DNA of 64,000 bases from CBFIDE01 sp965661265 (GCA_965661265.1 CBFIDE010000010.1:1-64000), one strand, 5' to 3'; counted from the stretch's first letter, positions 1 to 7,977 are shown. Translations and numbers: made by a program. The notes: generated by a model not told the origin, from the letters alone.

Positions 1-431
1 ACCTGTTTTCCTCTTGCAAAGTCACTTCCTAAACCAAATCGTAATCTTGGGTATTGATTTGTTTGTAAAACATCCTGGATGCTTTTTAAACCATTATGGC
101 CACCATCGCTTCCTTTCCCTTTAATTCTTATTGCACCAAACTCAAGAGCAATTTCATCTACAAGGACAAATACATTTTCAATGGGTATTTTTTCTTGCTG
201 CATCCAATAATTGATCGCTTTCCCACTTAAATTCATATAAGTGCTTGGCTTGATCAAAATGAGCTTTCTTCCCTTAATGCTAATTTCAGCTTTATCCGCA
301 AGACGGTCAGGGGTAAAAAAAATATTGGATGCCTTAGCAAAGACATCCAATATTTGAAAACCTATATTATGTCTGGTGTTTGAGTATTCGCTACCGATAT
401 TGCCTAGGCCAACGATTAAATACTTTTTCAC
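1..431 (-). CDS. pth: Peptidyl-tRNA hydrolase (3' end cut by window edge)
   Basis: Hydrolyses the ester bond of peptidyl-tRNA that drops off ribosomes, recycling tRNA in the cytoplasm. I translated the minus strand by hand from a GTG at 431. The N-terminus carries the Pth signature GLGNIGSEYSNTRHNIGF with Asn11 and catalytic His21, then TYMNLSG with Asn67 and a VDE motif with Asp92, matching the family catalytic set. A nearby ATG at 436 is out of frame and stops after two codons, so GTG is the start. It lies 12 bp behind rplY and completes the prs-rplY-pth order usual in Bacteroidota. About 143 codons are visible; the family has about 190, so only the C-terminus is missing. Confidence 0.93.
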   Translation of the reverse strand, partial: MKKYLIVGLGNIGSEYSNTRHNIGFQILDVFAKASNIFFTPDRLADKAEISIKGRKLILIKPSTYMNLSGKAINYWMQQEKIPIENVFVLVDEIALEFGAIRIKGKGSDGGHNGLKSIQDVLQTNQYPRLRFGLGSDFARGKQ

Positions 432-443
432 ACCATTTAATAT

Positions 444-1067
444 TTATGCTTCTGCTTCTGCTTCTGCAGTTGCTGCTTCTTCTCCTTCAGCCTCAGCTAC
501 TTCTTCTTCCTCTTCGTCAACTGCATTTCTAGAAGTTTTAATACTAACAATAACTGCGCTTTCCGCATTAAGGATGGAGTATCCCTCAGTCTTAATATCG
601 CTTACGCGTATAGACTGACCGATTCTTAGGTTCTCAATATTTAAATCAATACTATCTGGAAGATTCTCTTCAGTAGCTTTAACCTTAAGATTACGAAGAG
701 TGTTCTTAAGTTTACCTCCATTTCTTACACCTTTAGCATTTCCAATAAGCTTAACTGGGATATCCAATTTAACTTCTTTTCCTGCTACAAGCTGAATAAA
801 ATCAACATGCTCAATTTTATCAGTTACAGGGTGGAATTGAATGTCCTGCATTACCGCCTTAACAGTAGTATCCCCTAACTTAAAATCAACAGTATAAGCT
901 GCAGGTGTATATATTAACTTACTGAAGTTACGGTGGTCAGTATAAAAATGAATTGGTGTATCACCTCCATATATTACACAAGGAACATTTCCTTCTTTTC
1001 TTAATTGCTTTGCAAATTTGCTTCCTAGATCATCTCTCAATGTACCTTCTATGGTGATTGATTTCAT
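444..1067 (-). CDS. rplY: 50S ribosomal protein L25 (Ctc form)
   Basis: Binds 5S rRNA in the large ribosomal subunit. The protein has 207 residues, the long Ctc/TL5 type: an N-terminal L25 domain of about 95 residues (MKSITIEGTLRDDLGSK, then KEGNVPCVIYGG), a C-terminal beta domain (residues about 100-180), and a low-complexity tail rich in Glu and Ala (last 25 residues) that is common in Bacteroidota homologues. It lies 18 bp downstream of prs and 12 bp upstream of pth, probably one transcript. The Ala/Glu codon run of the tail produces open frames on the other strand, which I regard as shadows. Confidence 0.95.
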   Translation of the reverse strand: MKSITIEGTLRDDLGSKFAKQLRKEGNVPCVIYGGDTPIHFYTDHRNFSKLIYTPAAYTVDFKLGDTTVKAVMQDIQFHPVTDKIEHVDFIQLVAGKEVKLDIPVKLIGNAKGVRNGGKLKNTLRNLKVKATEENLPDSIDLNIENLRIGQSIRVSDIKTEGYSILNAESAVIVSIKTSRNAVDEEEEEVAEAEGEEAATAEAEAEA

Positions 1068-1085
1068 CTTGCTATTCTGTTTAAA

Positions 1086-2018
1086 TTACTCTAAAAAATG
1101 TGAACTAATAGACTCATGCTTATGAACTCTTTGCATAACATGTGCAAAAAGATCGGCAACAGATAAAACCTTAATTTTATCTGATTTTATTTCTTTTGGA
1201 ATGGTATCGGTAATAACCAACTCCTCTAATTTTGAATTTTCTATTCTTTCAATGGCTTTGCCCGAAAGAACCCCATGTGTACAATAAGCTCTAACACTTA
1301 GAGCTCCGTTTTCCATTAGCATGTCTGCAGCCTTGGTTAAAGTGCCAGCAGTATCAATCATATCATCAATCAATACTACATTTCTTCCTTCAACACTACC
1401 AATAACCGTCATTTTATCTATAACATTGGCTTTCTTCCTTTGCTTATAGCAAATCACTACTTCAGACTCCAACCATTTAGCATAGTTATTTGCTCTCTTT
1501 GAGCCTCCCATGTCTGGAGAAGCTATAGTCAAATTACTTAGCCCTAGTTCTTTAATGTGCGGAACAAACAGTGCGGAAGCAAACATATGATCCACAGGAA
1601 CTTCAAAGAACCCTTGAATTTGGTCTGCATGAAGATCCATTGTCATGATTCTAGTTGCACCAGCTGCCGTTAAAAGATTAGCAACCATCTTAGCCCCAAT
1701 AGGAACTCTTGGCTTGTCTTTTCTATCCTGTCTTGCCCAACCAAAATAAGGCATTACAGCTGTAATATGTTTGGCAGATGCTCTTTTTGCTGCATCAATC
1801 ATTAACAGCATCTCCATAAGGTTGTCCGTTGGAGGCATGGTGCTTCCAACAAGAAATACTCTTCCGCCTCTTACAGTTTCCTCGAAAGATGGTTGAAACT
1901 CACCATCACTAAAACTGCTGATTTCGATATTACCCAAATCCATACCATAAGCTTTAGCCATTTTTTCTGCTAAATCTCTTGAACTACGTATTGCGAATAT
2001 TTTTGCCCTAGGTTCCAA
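1086..2018 (-). CDS. prs: Ribose-phosphate pyrophosphokinase
   Basis: Makes PRPP from ribose 5-phosphate and ATP for nucleotide, His and Trp synthesis. The 310-residue length is normal for class I enzymes. Visible motifs are FSDGEFQPSFEE near residue 37, the flexible-loop region RQDRKDKPRVPIGAK near residue 97, the metal-binding MTMDLHADQIQGFF near residue 125, and the PRPP loop VVLIDDMIDTAGT near residue 215. The start is a TTG (MEPRAKIFAIRSS); no better in-frame start is seen upstream and family N-termini align here. First gene of the prs-rplY-pth unit, with a -7 box at 2070-2077. Confidence 0.95.
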   Translation of the reverse strand: MEPRAKIFAIRSSRDLAEKMAKAYGMDLGNIEISSFSDGEFQPSFEETVRGGRVFLVGSTMPPTDNLMEMLLMIDAAKRASAKHITAVMPYFGWARQDRKDKPRVPIGAKMVANLLTAAGATRIMTMDLHADQIQGFFEVPVDHMFASALFVPHIKELGLSNLTIASPDMGGSKRANNYAKWLESEVVICYKQRKKANVIDKMTVIGSVEGRNVVLIDDMIDTAGTLTKAADMLMENGALSVRAYCTHGVLSGKAIERIENSKLEELVITDTIPKEIKSDKIKVLSVADLFAHVMQRVHKHESISSHFLE

Positions 2019-2069
2019 CTGCTTAAATCTTTGGTACTGATTAATTTAAATGTCCTTAAAAAAGGGCTG

Positions 2070-2077
2070 CAAATGTA
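2070..2077 (-). promoter_or_regulatory. -7 promoter box TACATTTG upstream of prs
   Basis: On the minus strand this reads TACATTTG, an exact match to the Bacteroidota -7 consensus TAnnTTTG, 52 bp upstream of the prs TTG start. No TTG at the usual 17-23 nt spacing is visible, so the -33 half is weak or absent. Confidence 0.45.
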
Positions 2078-2162
2078 AATAATTATTCTGTAAGAATTAA
2101 AAAATTCACTACTTGATTCGTCTTTTATTATTAAGTTTTAGGAATAATAGAAAAGCTTTATC

Positions 2163-2170
2163 TATTTTTG
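2163..2170 (+). promoter_or_regulatory. -7 promoter box TATTTTTG for tRNA-Leu
   Basis: Exact TAnnTTTG match ending 16 bp before the mature tRNA 5' end, so initiation near 2176 would give a short 5' leader for RNase P. No matching -33 TTG is seen at 17-23 nt. Confidence 0.4.
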
Positions 2171-2186
2171 CCTTCCGTTTTAACAA

Positions 2187-2268
2187 GCCCAGGTGGCGGA
2201 ATTGGTAGACGCGCTGGTCTCAAACACCAGTGGGGCAACCCGTACCGGTTCGATCCCGGTCCTGGGTA
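2187..2268 (+). tRNA. tRNA-Leu (anticodon CAA)
   Basis: A class II tRNA folds here: acceptor GCCCAGG pairs with CCTGGGT (G1-U72 is a wobble), the anticodon stem is CTGGT/ACCAG with loop CTCAAAC (anticodon CAA, reads UUG), a long variable arm follows, then the T-arm with loop TTCGATC, and discriminator A. The 3' CCA is not encoded and must be added. A strong terminator follows directly, so it is a single-tRNA transcript. Confidence 0.96.
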
Positions 2269-2273
2269 CTGTG

Positions 2274-2307
2274 AAAAAGGGGTCTTGCTAAACAAGACCC
2301 CTTTTTT
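2274..2307 (+). terminator. Rho-independent terminator after tRNA-Leu
   Basis: Stem AAGGGGTCTTG / CAAGACCCCTT with loop CTAAA, followed by a T run. Confidence 0.88.
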
Positions 2308-2365
2308 ATTTTCATTAGTCTTTAAAGAATATAAATAGTAGTAACATTGTTATAATTCTGATTCT

Positions 2366-2791
2366 ATGAAGGAAAAACAAGATAAATACGATTTAGCATA
2401 TTTGAAAATGGCTCAAGAATGGGCTAAACTTTCCTATTGCAAACGAAGGCAAGTTGGAGCTTTGATTGTAAAAGATAGGATGATTATTTCGGATGGCTAC
2501 AATGGAACGCCAAGTGGCTTTGAGAATTTTTGTGAGGATGAGGAGGGCTACACAAAATGGTATGTATTACACGCTGAAGCTAATGCAGTGCTAAAAGTCG
2601 CCGGCTCAACTCATAGTGCTAAAGGAGGAACTTTATATTTAACTTTATCTCCTTGCAAGGATTGCAGTAAGCTAATTCACCAAGCAGGAATAAAAAGACT
2701 TGTCTTTATTGAAAAGTATAAAGATGAAAGTGGTTTGAACTTTTTAAAGAAGGCTGGCGTTGAAATAAATCAATTTGAAGAACTCTCGTGA
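2366..2791 (+). CDS. dCMP/cytidine deaminase family protein
   Basis: Zinc-dependent deaminase, probably converting dCMP to dUMP for dTMP synthesis. The 141 residues carry the full zinc site: HAE at residues 69-71 (His ligand and proton-shuttle Glu) and PCKDC at 96-100 (two Cys ligands). The early SYCKRRQVGALIVKD and NGTPSGFENFCED segments are typical of dCMP deaminases (ComEB type) rather than free cytidine deaminases. Its stop codon overlaps the GTG start of the following S41 protease, so the two are translationally coupled, an arrangement I associate with Bacteroidota. Substrate is inferred from family resemblance. Confidence 0.88.
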   Translation: MKEKQDKYDLAYLKMAQEWAKLSYCKRRQVGALIVKDRMIISDGYNGTPSGFENFCEDEEGYTKWYVLHAEANAVLKVAGSTHSAKGGTLYLTLSPCKDCSKLIHQAGIKRLVFIEKYKDESGLNFLKKAGVEINQFEELS

Positions 2792-4347
2792 AAAAACTCT
2801 GGGCACCCATAATAATTGGTTTTTCTGTAAGCATAGGTATTTTTATTGGGCTCATACTGGATTTTCCTAACGTAGATTTTAAAACGTCAAGGTCTAGTGT
2901 CAATAAAAGAAAGGTAGAGCAAATTTTATCTTTTATAAATAGAGAGTATGTTAATCAAGTTGATACAGATAGTCTTTTAGACTTAACCATCAGTGACCTG
3001 CTCTATAGATTGGATCCACATAGCACATATATTCCTCTAGATGAAGTAGCTTCTAATGACGAGTCTATAAGAGGAAGTTTTGATGGAATAGGAATAGAAT
3101 TCAGGATATTTAAGGATACACTAACTGTGGTGCAAGTTATTCCTGAAGGTCCTTCTGCAAAAGCTGGACTGAAAGCTGGAGATAGAATTTTATTTGCTGA
3201 TGGAATTCCGCTTTTTGGAGAGGATATTAGTTCAACAGATATTATTCAAAATTTAAAGGGGAAAAGAGGTACCGAAGTTGAATTGGAGTTGCTCACTGCT
3301 ATTCAAAAGGAGAAAAGTTTTCTAAAAATAAAAAGAGATAAAGTGCCGCTGAAAAGCGTGAGAGTTTCGTTTTTATTAGATAGTGCAACAGCATATATTA
3401 AGTTAGACCGTTTCGCAGAAACTTCTGGAGAAGAAATTAAAAATGCCTTAGCTTCATCCATGAAAGAAGGGGCTCGAAGGTTTGTTCTAGACCTTAGAGA
3501 TAATCCAGGAGGGCTGCTTTTTGCAGCGAATGAGATTTCTGATGAGTTCTTGGAGCAAGGTTCTTTAATAGTTTATACCAAAGATAGACAAGGAAGGTTA
3601 GATTCTAGCTTTGCTACAAAAAATGGCTTAGCAGAAAACCTTCCTCTTATAATTCTGGTGAATGAAGGAAGTGCTAGCGCTAGTGAAATTGTTGCTGCAG
3701 CTATTCAGGACAATGATAGAGGTTTAATAATAGGTCGAAGAACTTTTGGAAAGGGCTTGGTGCAAGAAGAGATTGAACTAGGTGATGGTTCTAGAGTTAG
3801 ACTCACAACTCAAACATACTATACTCCAAGCGGAAGATCTATTCAAAAGCCTTTTGAAGATTACGACCATGCCTCAAAGGCTCCTTTTATGAATTTAGAT
3901 TCAAATACGGACTCTGTGTTTTATTCTAAAGGTGGAAGAGAGCTGAAAGGTGGAGGTGGAGTTAATCCGGATAAAATGGTAGCTTTTGACACTAGTTTGG
4001 TTATGGCGAGACTCTACGAAATATCTTTACTTGAGAATTTGAATAATCAGGCATTTAGCTTTGTGGATCAAAATAGATTACAGTTTGATACTCTTTCAAT
4101 AGAAGAATTTTATGCTGTTTTTGAACTTGATAAGGCGGCGATAGAAGTTATTCTGGAGGATGCCGTTGACATTTATTCTGACTCTAATCCTGCAGTGCAA
4201 AAGGTAATTAGAAATAGAATGAAAGCTTTTATTGGCATGGCCGCCTATGGCGATGAAGCTTTCTTTAAATATTATCTTATGGATGACTCAACTGTAAAAA
4301 CTGCAATGGAGGCTTTTAAAGATTTTAATCATTACTTGATCCCATAA
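2788..4347 (+). CDS. S41 family C-terminal processing protease
   Basis: Periplasmic or membrane-anchored serine protease of the Tsp/CtpA family, which trims or degrades envelope proteins by recognising C-termini. Of 519 residues, about 7-24 form an N-terminal membrane anchor, residues about 95-180 a PDZ domain, and the core holds the Ser-Lys dyad: Ser297 in GSASASE and Lys322 in FGKG, spaced 25 residues as in the family. The GTG start overlaps the deaminase stop (GTGA). A terminator follows at once. A paralogue lies at 19560-21209; the two share the YIP...PSGRSIQ/PSGRCIQ layout but differ in the C-terminal tail. Confidence 0.93.
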   Translation: MKKLWAPIIIGFSVSIGIFIGLILDFPNVDFKTSRSSVNKRKVEQILSFINREYVNQVDTDSLLDLTISDLLYRLDPHSTYIPLDEVASNDESIRGSFDGIGIEFRIFKDTLTVVQVIPEGPSAKAGLKAGDRILFADGIPLFGEDISSTDIIQNLKGKRGTEVELELLTAIQKEKSFLKIKRDKVPLKSVRVSFLLDSATAYIKLDRFAETSGEEIKNALASSMKEGARRFVLDLRDNPGGLLFAANEISDEFLEQGSLIVYTKDRQGRLDSSFATKNGLAENLPLIILVNEGSASASEIVAAAIQDNDRGLIIGRRTFGKGLVQEEIELGDGSRVRLTTQTYYTPSGRSIQKPFEDYDHASKAPFMNLDSNTDSVFYSKGGRELKGGGGVNPDKMVAFDTSLVMARLYEISLLENLNNQAFSFVDQNRLQFDTLSIEEFYAVFELDKAAIEVILEDAVDIYSDSNPAVQKVIRNRMKAFIGMAAYGDEAFFKYYLMDDSTVKTAMEAFKDFNHYLIP

Positions 4348-4348
4348 A

Positions 4349-4371
4349 AAAAGCCCCTTTAAGGGGCTTTA
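4349..4371. terminator. Bidirectional terminator between convergent genes
   Basis: Stem AAAGCCCC / GGGGCTTT with a short TTTAA loop, flanked by A-rich and T/A-rich tracts. It lies 3 bp after the S41 protease and about 30 bp beyond the lipoprotein stop on the other strand, so it may serve both. Confidence 0.75.
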
Positions 4372-4400
4372 AACAAGAAAAAAGGTATTCTTATTTCTTT

Positions 4401-4739
4401 TTACTTTTCATTTCCTTGAAATGACTTATCGCTAGATTCCATTGTTTCTTCAGCGTTATTAGCTTCGTCAATAGCTTCATCAGTCATTTGATTAGCATCA
4501 GCAGAAGTTTCTTCCACTGCCTCTACATCTTCGGCAGCTTCCATAGTCTCTTCAACAGCATCCATAGATTCTTCTGTAGCTTCTTCAGTAGCGTCCATTG
4601 CCTCTTCAGCAGTATCTTCTACATCGTCCATTGTCTCTTCTGTTGCATCCATTACCTTTTCTTCAGTAGTCTCAGTGTTGCCACAAGCAACAGTAAAACC
4701 TAAAATAAGAGCGATAGCAAAAAGATTTAATTTTTTCAT
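4401..4739 (-). CDS. Small acidic repeat lipoprotein
   Basis: No catalytic function recognised. I chose the ATG at 4739 (112 residues) because it starts the signal MKKLNLFAIALILGFTVAC, in which Cys19 looks like a lipidation site; the longer frame only adds a basic leader. The mature part is almost all Glu, Asp, Ala, Thr and Met, built from imperfect repeats around MDATEE, MDAVEE and MEAAED with roughly 11- and 15-residue spacing, so it is probably a helical or coiled, strongly negative surface or periplasmic protein. A -7 box lies 28 bp upstream. The repeat DNA creates an open shadow frame on the plus strand. Confidence 0.75.
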   Translation of the reverse strand: MKKLNLFAIALILGFTVACGNTETTEEKVMDATEETMDDVEDTAEEAMDATEEATEESMDAVEETMEAAEDVEAVEETSADANQMTDEAIDEANNAEETMESSDKSFQGNEK

Positions 4740-4766
4740 TTTTAGTGTTTTTGGTTTATACTTATG

Positions 4767-4774
4767 CAAATGTA
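4767..4774 (-). promoter_or_regulatory. -7 promoter box TACATTTG for the acidic lipoprotein
   Basis: Exact TAnnTTTG match on the minus strand, 27 nt before the ATG at 4739. Its position upstream of this ATG supports the shorter start. No -33 TTG at standard spacing. Confidence 0.4.
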
Positions 4775-4812
4775 ATGAATTTATTCACTGAATAATCACT
4801 TCTTTTAAGACC

Positions 4813-6345
4813 TTAATTTATCAAAGATTTTAAGGATAAATTGTTGCTTAAGAGCTCTTTTAATTGAGACAAACTGAGTCTTTCTTGCTGCATGCTATCT
4901 CGATTTCTTAATGTAATGGTTTGATCCTCCAAGCTTTGATGATCAACGGTTATACAATACGGAGTACCAATAGCATCATGTCTTCTGTATCTTTTGCCTA
5001 TAGCATCTTTTTCATCATATTGACAATTATAATCCATTTGAAGTTCTTTTAGAATCTCTCTTGCAAAATCGGGTAAACCGTCTTTCTTTAATAGAGGAAG
5101 TATAGCCACTTTTACTGGAGCTAAAAAGGCAGGAAGCTTAAGAATAGTTCTGGATGATCCGTCTTTTAAAGATTCTTCTTTGAGCGCAGAGCTTAAAACT
5201 GCTAAGAACATTCTATCTAATCCGATGGATGTCTCAATCACATACGGAACGTAATTCTCATTCCGTTGTGGATCAAAATATTGTAGTTTTTTGCCACTGT
5301 GCTCCTGATGTTGCTTTAAATCAAAATCTGTTCTGCTATGGATTCCTTCTAACTCTTTAAAACCAAATGGGAATTGGAATTCGATATCAGAAGCTGCATT
5401 GGCATAATGTGCAAGCTTTTCGTGATCGTGAAAACGATAATTCTCATCTCCTAGTCCAAGAGCTTTATGCCAAGCCAATCTGGTTTCTTTCCATTGATTA
5501 TACCAATCCATTTCAGTCCCAGGGGCTACAAAAAATTGCATTTCCATTTGTTCAAATTCCCTCATCCTAAAAATAAATTGCCTTGCTACAATTTCATTTC
5601 TAAAGGCTTTTCCAATTTGAGCTATCCCAAAAGGAATCTTCATTCGACCAGTTTTTTGAACATTTAAGAAGTTGACAAAAATACCTTGAGCTGTCTCCGG
5701 ACGTAAATATACAGTTGATGAATCTTCTGCTACAGAACCAATTTGGGTGCCAAACATTAAATTAAACTGTCTGACTTCTGTCCAGTTTTTAGAGCCAGAA
5801 ACAGGACAAGCAATACCTTTTTCTTCTATCAGATCTTTTACTGCACTCAGATCCTCTTTGGTCAAATATTCGCCAAGTCTTTGCAGTGTTCCATCGGCTT
5901 CAGCCAAATAAGCTTTTACTCTTGGGTTTGTTTCTGAATAAAGCTTAGCGTCAAATGAATCACCAAATTTATTAGCGGCTTTAGAAATTTCTTTTTGTGC
6001 CTTCTGGCGATTTTTTTCTGCGTAGTCCTCTAAAAGAACGTCTGCTCTATATCTTTTTTTGCTATCCTTATTATCAATTAATGGATCACTGAAAGCATCA
6101 ACATGCCCAGAAGCCTTCCATACATTTGGGTGCATAAATATTGCTGAATCGATTCCTACAATATTCTCATGTAACTGCACCATGGATTTCCACCAATACT
6201 CTTTAATATTGTTTTTTAGCTCTACTCCATTTTGACCGTAGTCATACACTGCCGATAAGCCATCATAAATCTCACTTGATTGAAAAATATATCCGTATTC
6301 CTTTGAGTGAGAAATTACTTTCTTAAAAATGTCTTCTGAGTTCAT
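4813..6345 (-). CDS. glyS: Glycyl-tRNA synthetase (dimeric, class II)
   Basis: Charges tRNA-Gly in the cytoplasm. The 510-residue single-chain form matches the homodimeric (alpha2, eukaryote-like) enzyme, not the alpha/beta tetramer. Class II motif 2 is seen in AQIGKAFRNEI, with RPETAQGIFVNF just before it, and motif 3 in ETSIGLDRMFLAVL; an anticodon-binding domain fills the last 110 residues (APVKVAILPLLKKDG onward). The insert near residues 100-150 is rich in Lys and Glu. The start ATG at 6345 has a -7 box only 4 nt upstream, so the mRNA may lack a leader. Confidence 0.96.
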   Translation of the reverse strand: MNSEDIFKKVISHSKEYGYIFQSSEIYDGLSAVYDYGQNGVELKNNIKEYWWKSMVQLHENIVGIDSAIFMHPNVWKASGHVDAFSDPLIDNKDSKKRYRADVLLEDYAEKNRQKAQKEISKAANKFGDSFDAKLYSETNPRVKAYLAEADGTLQRLGEYLTKEDLSAVKDLIEEKGIACPVSGSKNWTEVRQFNLMFGTQIGSVAEDSSTVYLRPETAQGIFVNFLNVQKTGRMKIPFGIAQIGKAFRNEIVARQFIFRMREFEQMEMQFFVAPGTEMDWYNQWKETRLAWHKALGLGDENYRFHDHEKLAHYANAASDIEFQFPFGFKELEGIHSRTDFDLKQHQEHSGKKLQYFDPQRNENYVPYVIETSIGLDRMFLAVLSSALKEESLKDGSSRTILKLPAFLAPVKVAILPLLKKDGLPDFAREILKELQMDYNCQYDEKDAIGKRYRRHDAIGTPYCITVDHQSLEDQTITLRNRDSMQQERLSLSQLKELLSNNLSLKSLIN

Positions 6346-6349
6346 GAGG

Positions 6350-6357
6350 CAAAAGTA
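6350..6357 (-). promoter_or_regulatory. -7 promoter box TACTTTTG abutting the glyS start
   Basis: Exact TAnnTTTG match on the minus strand; only four bases (CCTC) separate it from the ATG of glyS. Transcription would begin at or next to the A of ATG. The nearest TTG upstream is 25 nt away, slightly long for the -33 element. Confidence 0.5.
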
Positions 6358-6405
6358 ATTATTAGTTTTTTCCTTTATGAGACAAAAAGGAGTATTTATA
6401 TTGGA

Positions 6406-6984
6406 TTAAAGGCTGAACAGTTCTTTTATGTTGCTACTGAATAACTTTACCGCTATAGCTAGCAGAATTATACCAAAGACCTTTCTAAGTATACTTATTC
6501 CTGAAGAACCAAGTTTGCGCTCAAGAAAGCTAGCACTTTTTAAAACAATGTATACTAGTATGATATTGATTAAAATGGCAACTATAATATTAGCAACTTG
6601 ATATTCTGCGCGTATAGATATGAGTGAAGTCATTGTTCCCGCTCCTGCGATCAGAGGAAAGGCAATAGGCACAATTGATGCGGATGTACTATTATCATCT
6701 TTGTGAAAATCACGACCTAAAATCATTTCAAAAGCAAGAATAAATAGCACAACAGATCCTGCTACAGCAAAAGAATATACGTCTACACCTAAATAACTCA
6801 AAATATTTTCTCCTAGAAATAAGAATGCAATCATTAGAGCGCCCGCTACAAGTGTGGCTTTCCCACTTTCAATATGACCAACTCTTTGCCTAAGGCTTAT
6901 AATTAAGGGTATAGCCCCTATAATATCGATTACAGCAAACAGTACCATAGTTGCTGAGAAAATTTCCTTGAAACTGAAGCTCAT
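6406..6984 (-). CDS. MarC family integral membrane protein
   Basis: Six-helix membrane protein of the MarC/UPF0056 (NAAT) family; no substrate can be assigned. From the ATG at 6984 there are 192 residues with hydrophobic stretches near 7-27, 42-61, 68-86, 108-127, 134-152 and 168-186. The family-typical start FKEIFSATMVLFAVIDIIGAIP and the motif IVPIAFPLIAGAGTMTSL are present. A longer frame from TTG at 7002 would overlap the promoter at 7000-7033, so I prefer the ATG. Monocistronic between convergent glyS-side and divergent DUF3109 genes. Confidence 0.9.
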   Translation of the reverse strand: MSFSFKEIFSATMVLFAVIDIIGAIPLIISLRQRVGHIESGKATLVAGALMIAFLFLGENILSYLGVDVYSFAVAGSVVLFILAFEMILGRDFHKDDNSTSASIVPIAFPLIAGAGTMTSLISIRAEYQVANIIVAILINIILVYIVLKSASFLERKLGSSGISILRKVFGIILLAIAVKLFSSNIKELFSL

Positions 6985-6999
6985 TGTGTAAATTTGTGG

Positions 7000-7033
7000 C
7001 AAATATACCTTTAGGATTTCGATTTATTATCAA
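7000..7033 (-). promoter_or_regulatory. Full Bacteroidota promoter for the MarC gene
   Basis: Minus strand carries TTG (7031-7033), 23 nt, then TATATTTG (7000-7007), within the TTG-N17-23-TAnnTTTG consensus. It lies 15 nt before the ATG at 6984. Confidence 0.6.
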
Positions 7034-7081
7034 GCTCATGGATATCTTATAATAAAGCACTTGCACTAATTACATCTACTT

Positions 7082-7657
7082 ATGATTGCCATTCAAAATA
7101 CACTGATATCAGAGGATATTCTTGAAAAAGAATTTGTTTGCGATTTGTCAAAATGCAAGGGAGCCTGTTGTGTTGAGGGAGATTCTGGAGCACCTTTATT
7201 GGACTCTGAAATAGAATTACTAAGCTCTAATTATGACGCTATTGAGCCATATCTCAGAGAGGAAGGAAAATTAAGTATCGCGCAAAGCGGAAAGGCTGTA
7301 AAGGATGAATTAGATGGCGAATGGGTTACTCCATTAGTTAATAATGCAGAATGTGCCTATGTGATTTTTGAAAATGGAACCACTAAATGCGGAATTGAAA
7401 AAGCGTGGGAGGATGGGAAAACAGAATTTAGAAAGCCTATTTCATGTCATCTCTATCCTATTAGAATTAGTTACTATCCTTCTTATGATGCGATCAACTA
7501 CCACAAATGGGGGATTTGTGCCGATGCGTGCAGTCTAGGAGCTGAATTAAAAGTTCCGGTCTATAGATTTCTTAAGGAAGCACTGATTAGAAAGTACGGT
7601 GAAAATTGGTTTGCAGAATTGGACCTTATAGCAAGAGAGTGGAACAAGAATATCTGA
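7082..7657 (+). CDS. DUF3109 family cysteine-cluster protein
   Basis: Conserved protein of unknown function, 191 residues, cytoplasmic (no signal or membrane helix). Nine cysteines occur: 20, 25, 29, 30, 91, 103, 122, 146 and 150, in the pattern CDLSKCKGACC near the N-terminus and CHLYPIRI and WGICADAC near the C-terminus. This resembles the YkgJ-type zinc or iron-sulfur binding family; metal type cannot be read from sequence. No operon partner: it stands alone between the MarC gene (divergent) and the nrdBA leader. Confidence 0.85.
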   Translation: MIAIQNTLISEDILEKEFVCDLSKCKGACCVEGDSGAPLLDSEIELLSSNYDAIEPYLREEGKLSIAQSGKAVKDELDGEWVTPLVNNAECAYVIFENGTTKCGIEKAWEDGKTEFRKPISCHLYPIRISYYPSYDAINYHKWGICADACSLGAELKVPVYRFLKEALIRKYGENWFAELDLIAREWNKNI

Positions 7658-7809
7658 TTCAGAGTTTTTAACAATCAGTGTGAATTAAAATATCCATTTT
7701 AAGGTTATTTTGCCTTGCTTTTTTTATAACTCCTATGAATGCTGACCTTCGCAAACATTCTGCATTTTACCCTTGTTAATAAGTGAATACTTTTGTTTAC
7801 AACTAGGGG
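7658..7809. other. Intergenic stretch with no gene recognised
   Basis: First half of the 305-320 bp gap before nrdB. I see no RNA gene and no convincing terminator for the DUF3109 gene. A 14-codon open frame starts at 7736 but ends before the nrdB promoter, so it is unlikely to be a leader peptide. Confidence 0.5.
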
Positions 7810-7843
7810 TTGACTTCAATCACTTTTATCACAAGATTTGTGA
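7810..7843 (+). promoter_or_regulatory. nrdBA promoter with palindrome over the -7 box
   Basis: TTG (7810-7812), 20 nt, then AAGATTTG (7833-7840), one mismatch to TAnnTTTG. The -7 box is embedded in a perfect inverted repeat TCACAA-GAT-TTGTGA (7829-7843). Expected start near 7846 leaves a leader of about 130 nt. I infer a repressor or CRP/FNR-type site; it does not match the NrdR box ACAnnAtATaGTGT. Confidence 0.5.
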
Positions 7844-7918
7844 AGCAAGCTTGATATACTAACTCAAGTTTTCCGGGAGAAATCTTTTAAAATACTGATA
7901 ATCAGCACCTCTTCAATA

Positions 7919-7946
7919 ATAGGGGGAAGTTATTATCACTCCCTAT
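7919..7946 (+). other. Stem-loop in the nrdB leader
   Basis: ATAGGG (7919-7924) pairs with CCCTAT (7941-7946) and, across a small asymmetric bulge, AGT with ACT. It sits 31 nt before the nrdB ATG. Could be a leader structure or chance; no T-run follows. Confidence 0.3.
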
Positions 7947-7977
7947 AGAAAGAGCTAATTAATTGAATAAGACAAAG

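Noticed and set aside
376..618. 80-residue plus-strand frame rich in Ala and Ser
   Set aside because: Complement of the Ala/Glu tail of ribosomal protein L25 and the start of pth.
4488..4703. 71-residue plus-strand frame
   Set aside because: Shadow of the acidic lipoprotein repeat on the opposite strand.
7736..7780. 14-codon open frame as a possible nrdB leader peptide
   Set aside because: It ends before the predicted nrdBA promoter, so it would not be on that mRNA, and it has no tandem codon run.
7810..7850. NrdR operator before nrdB
   Set aside because: The palindrome TCACAA-GAT-TTGTGA does not fit the NrdR box consensus.
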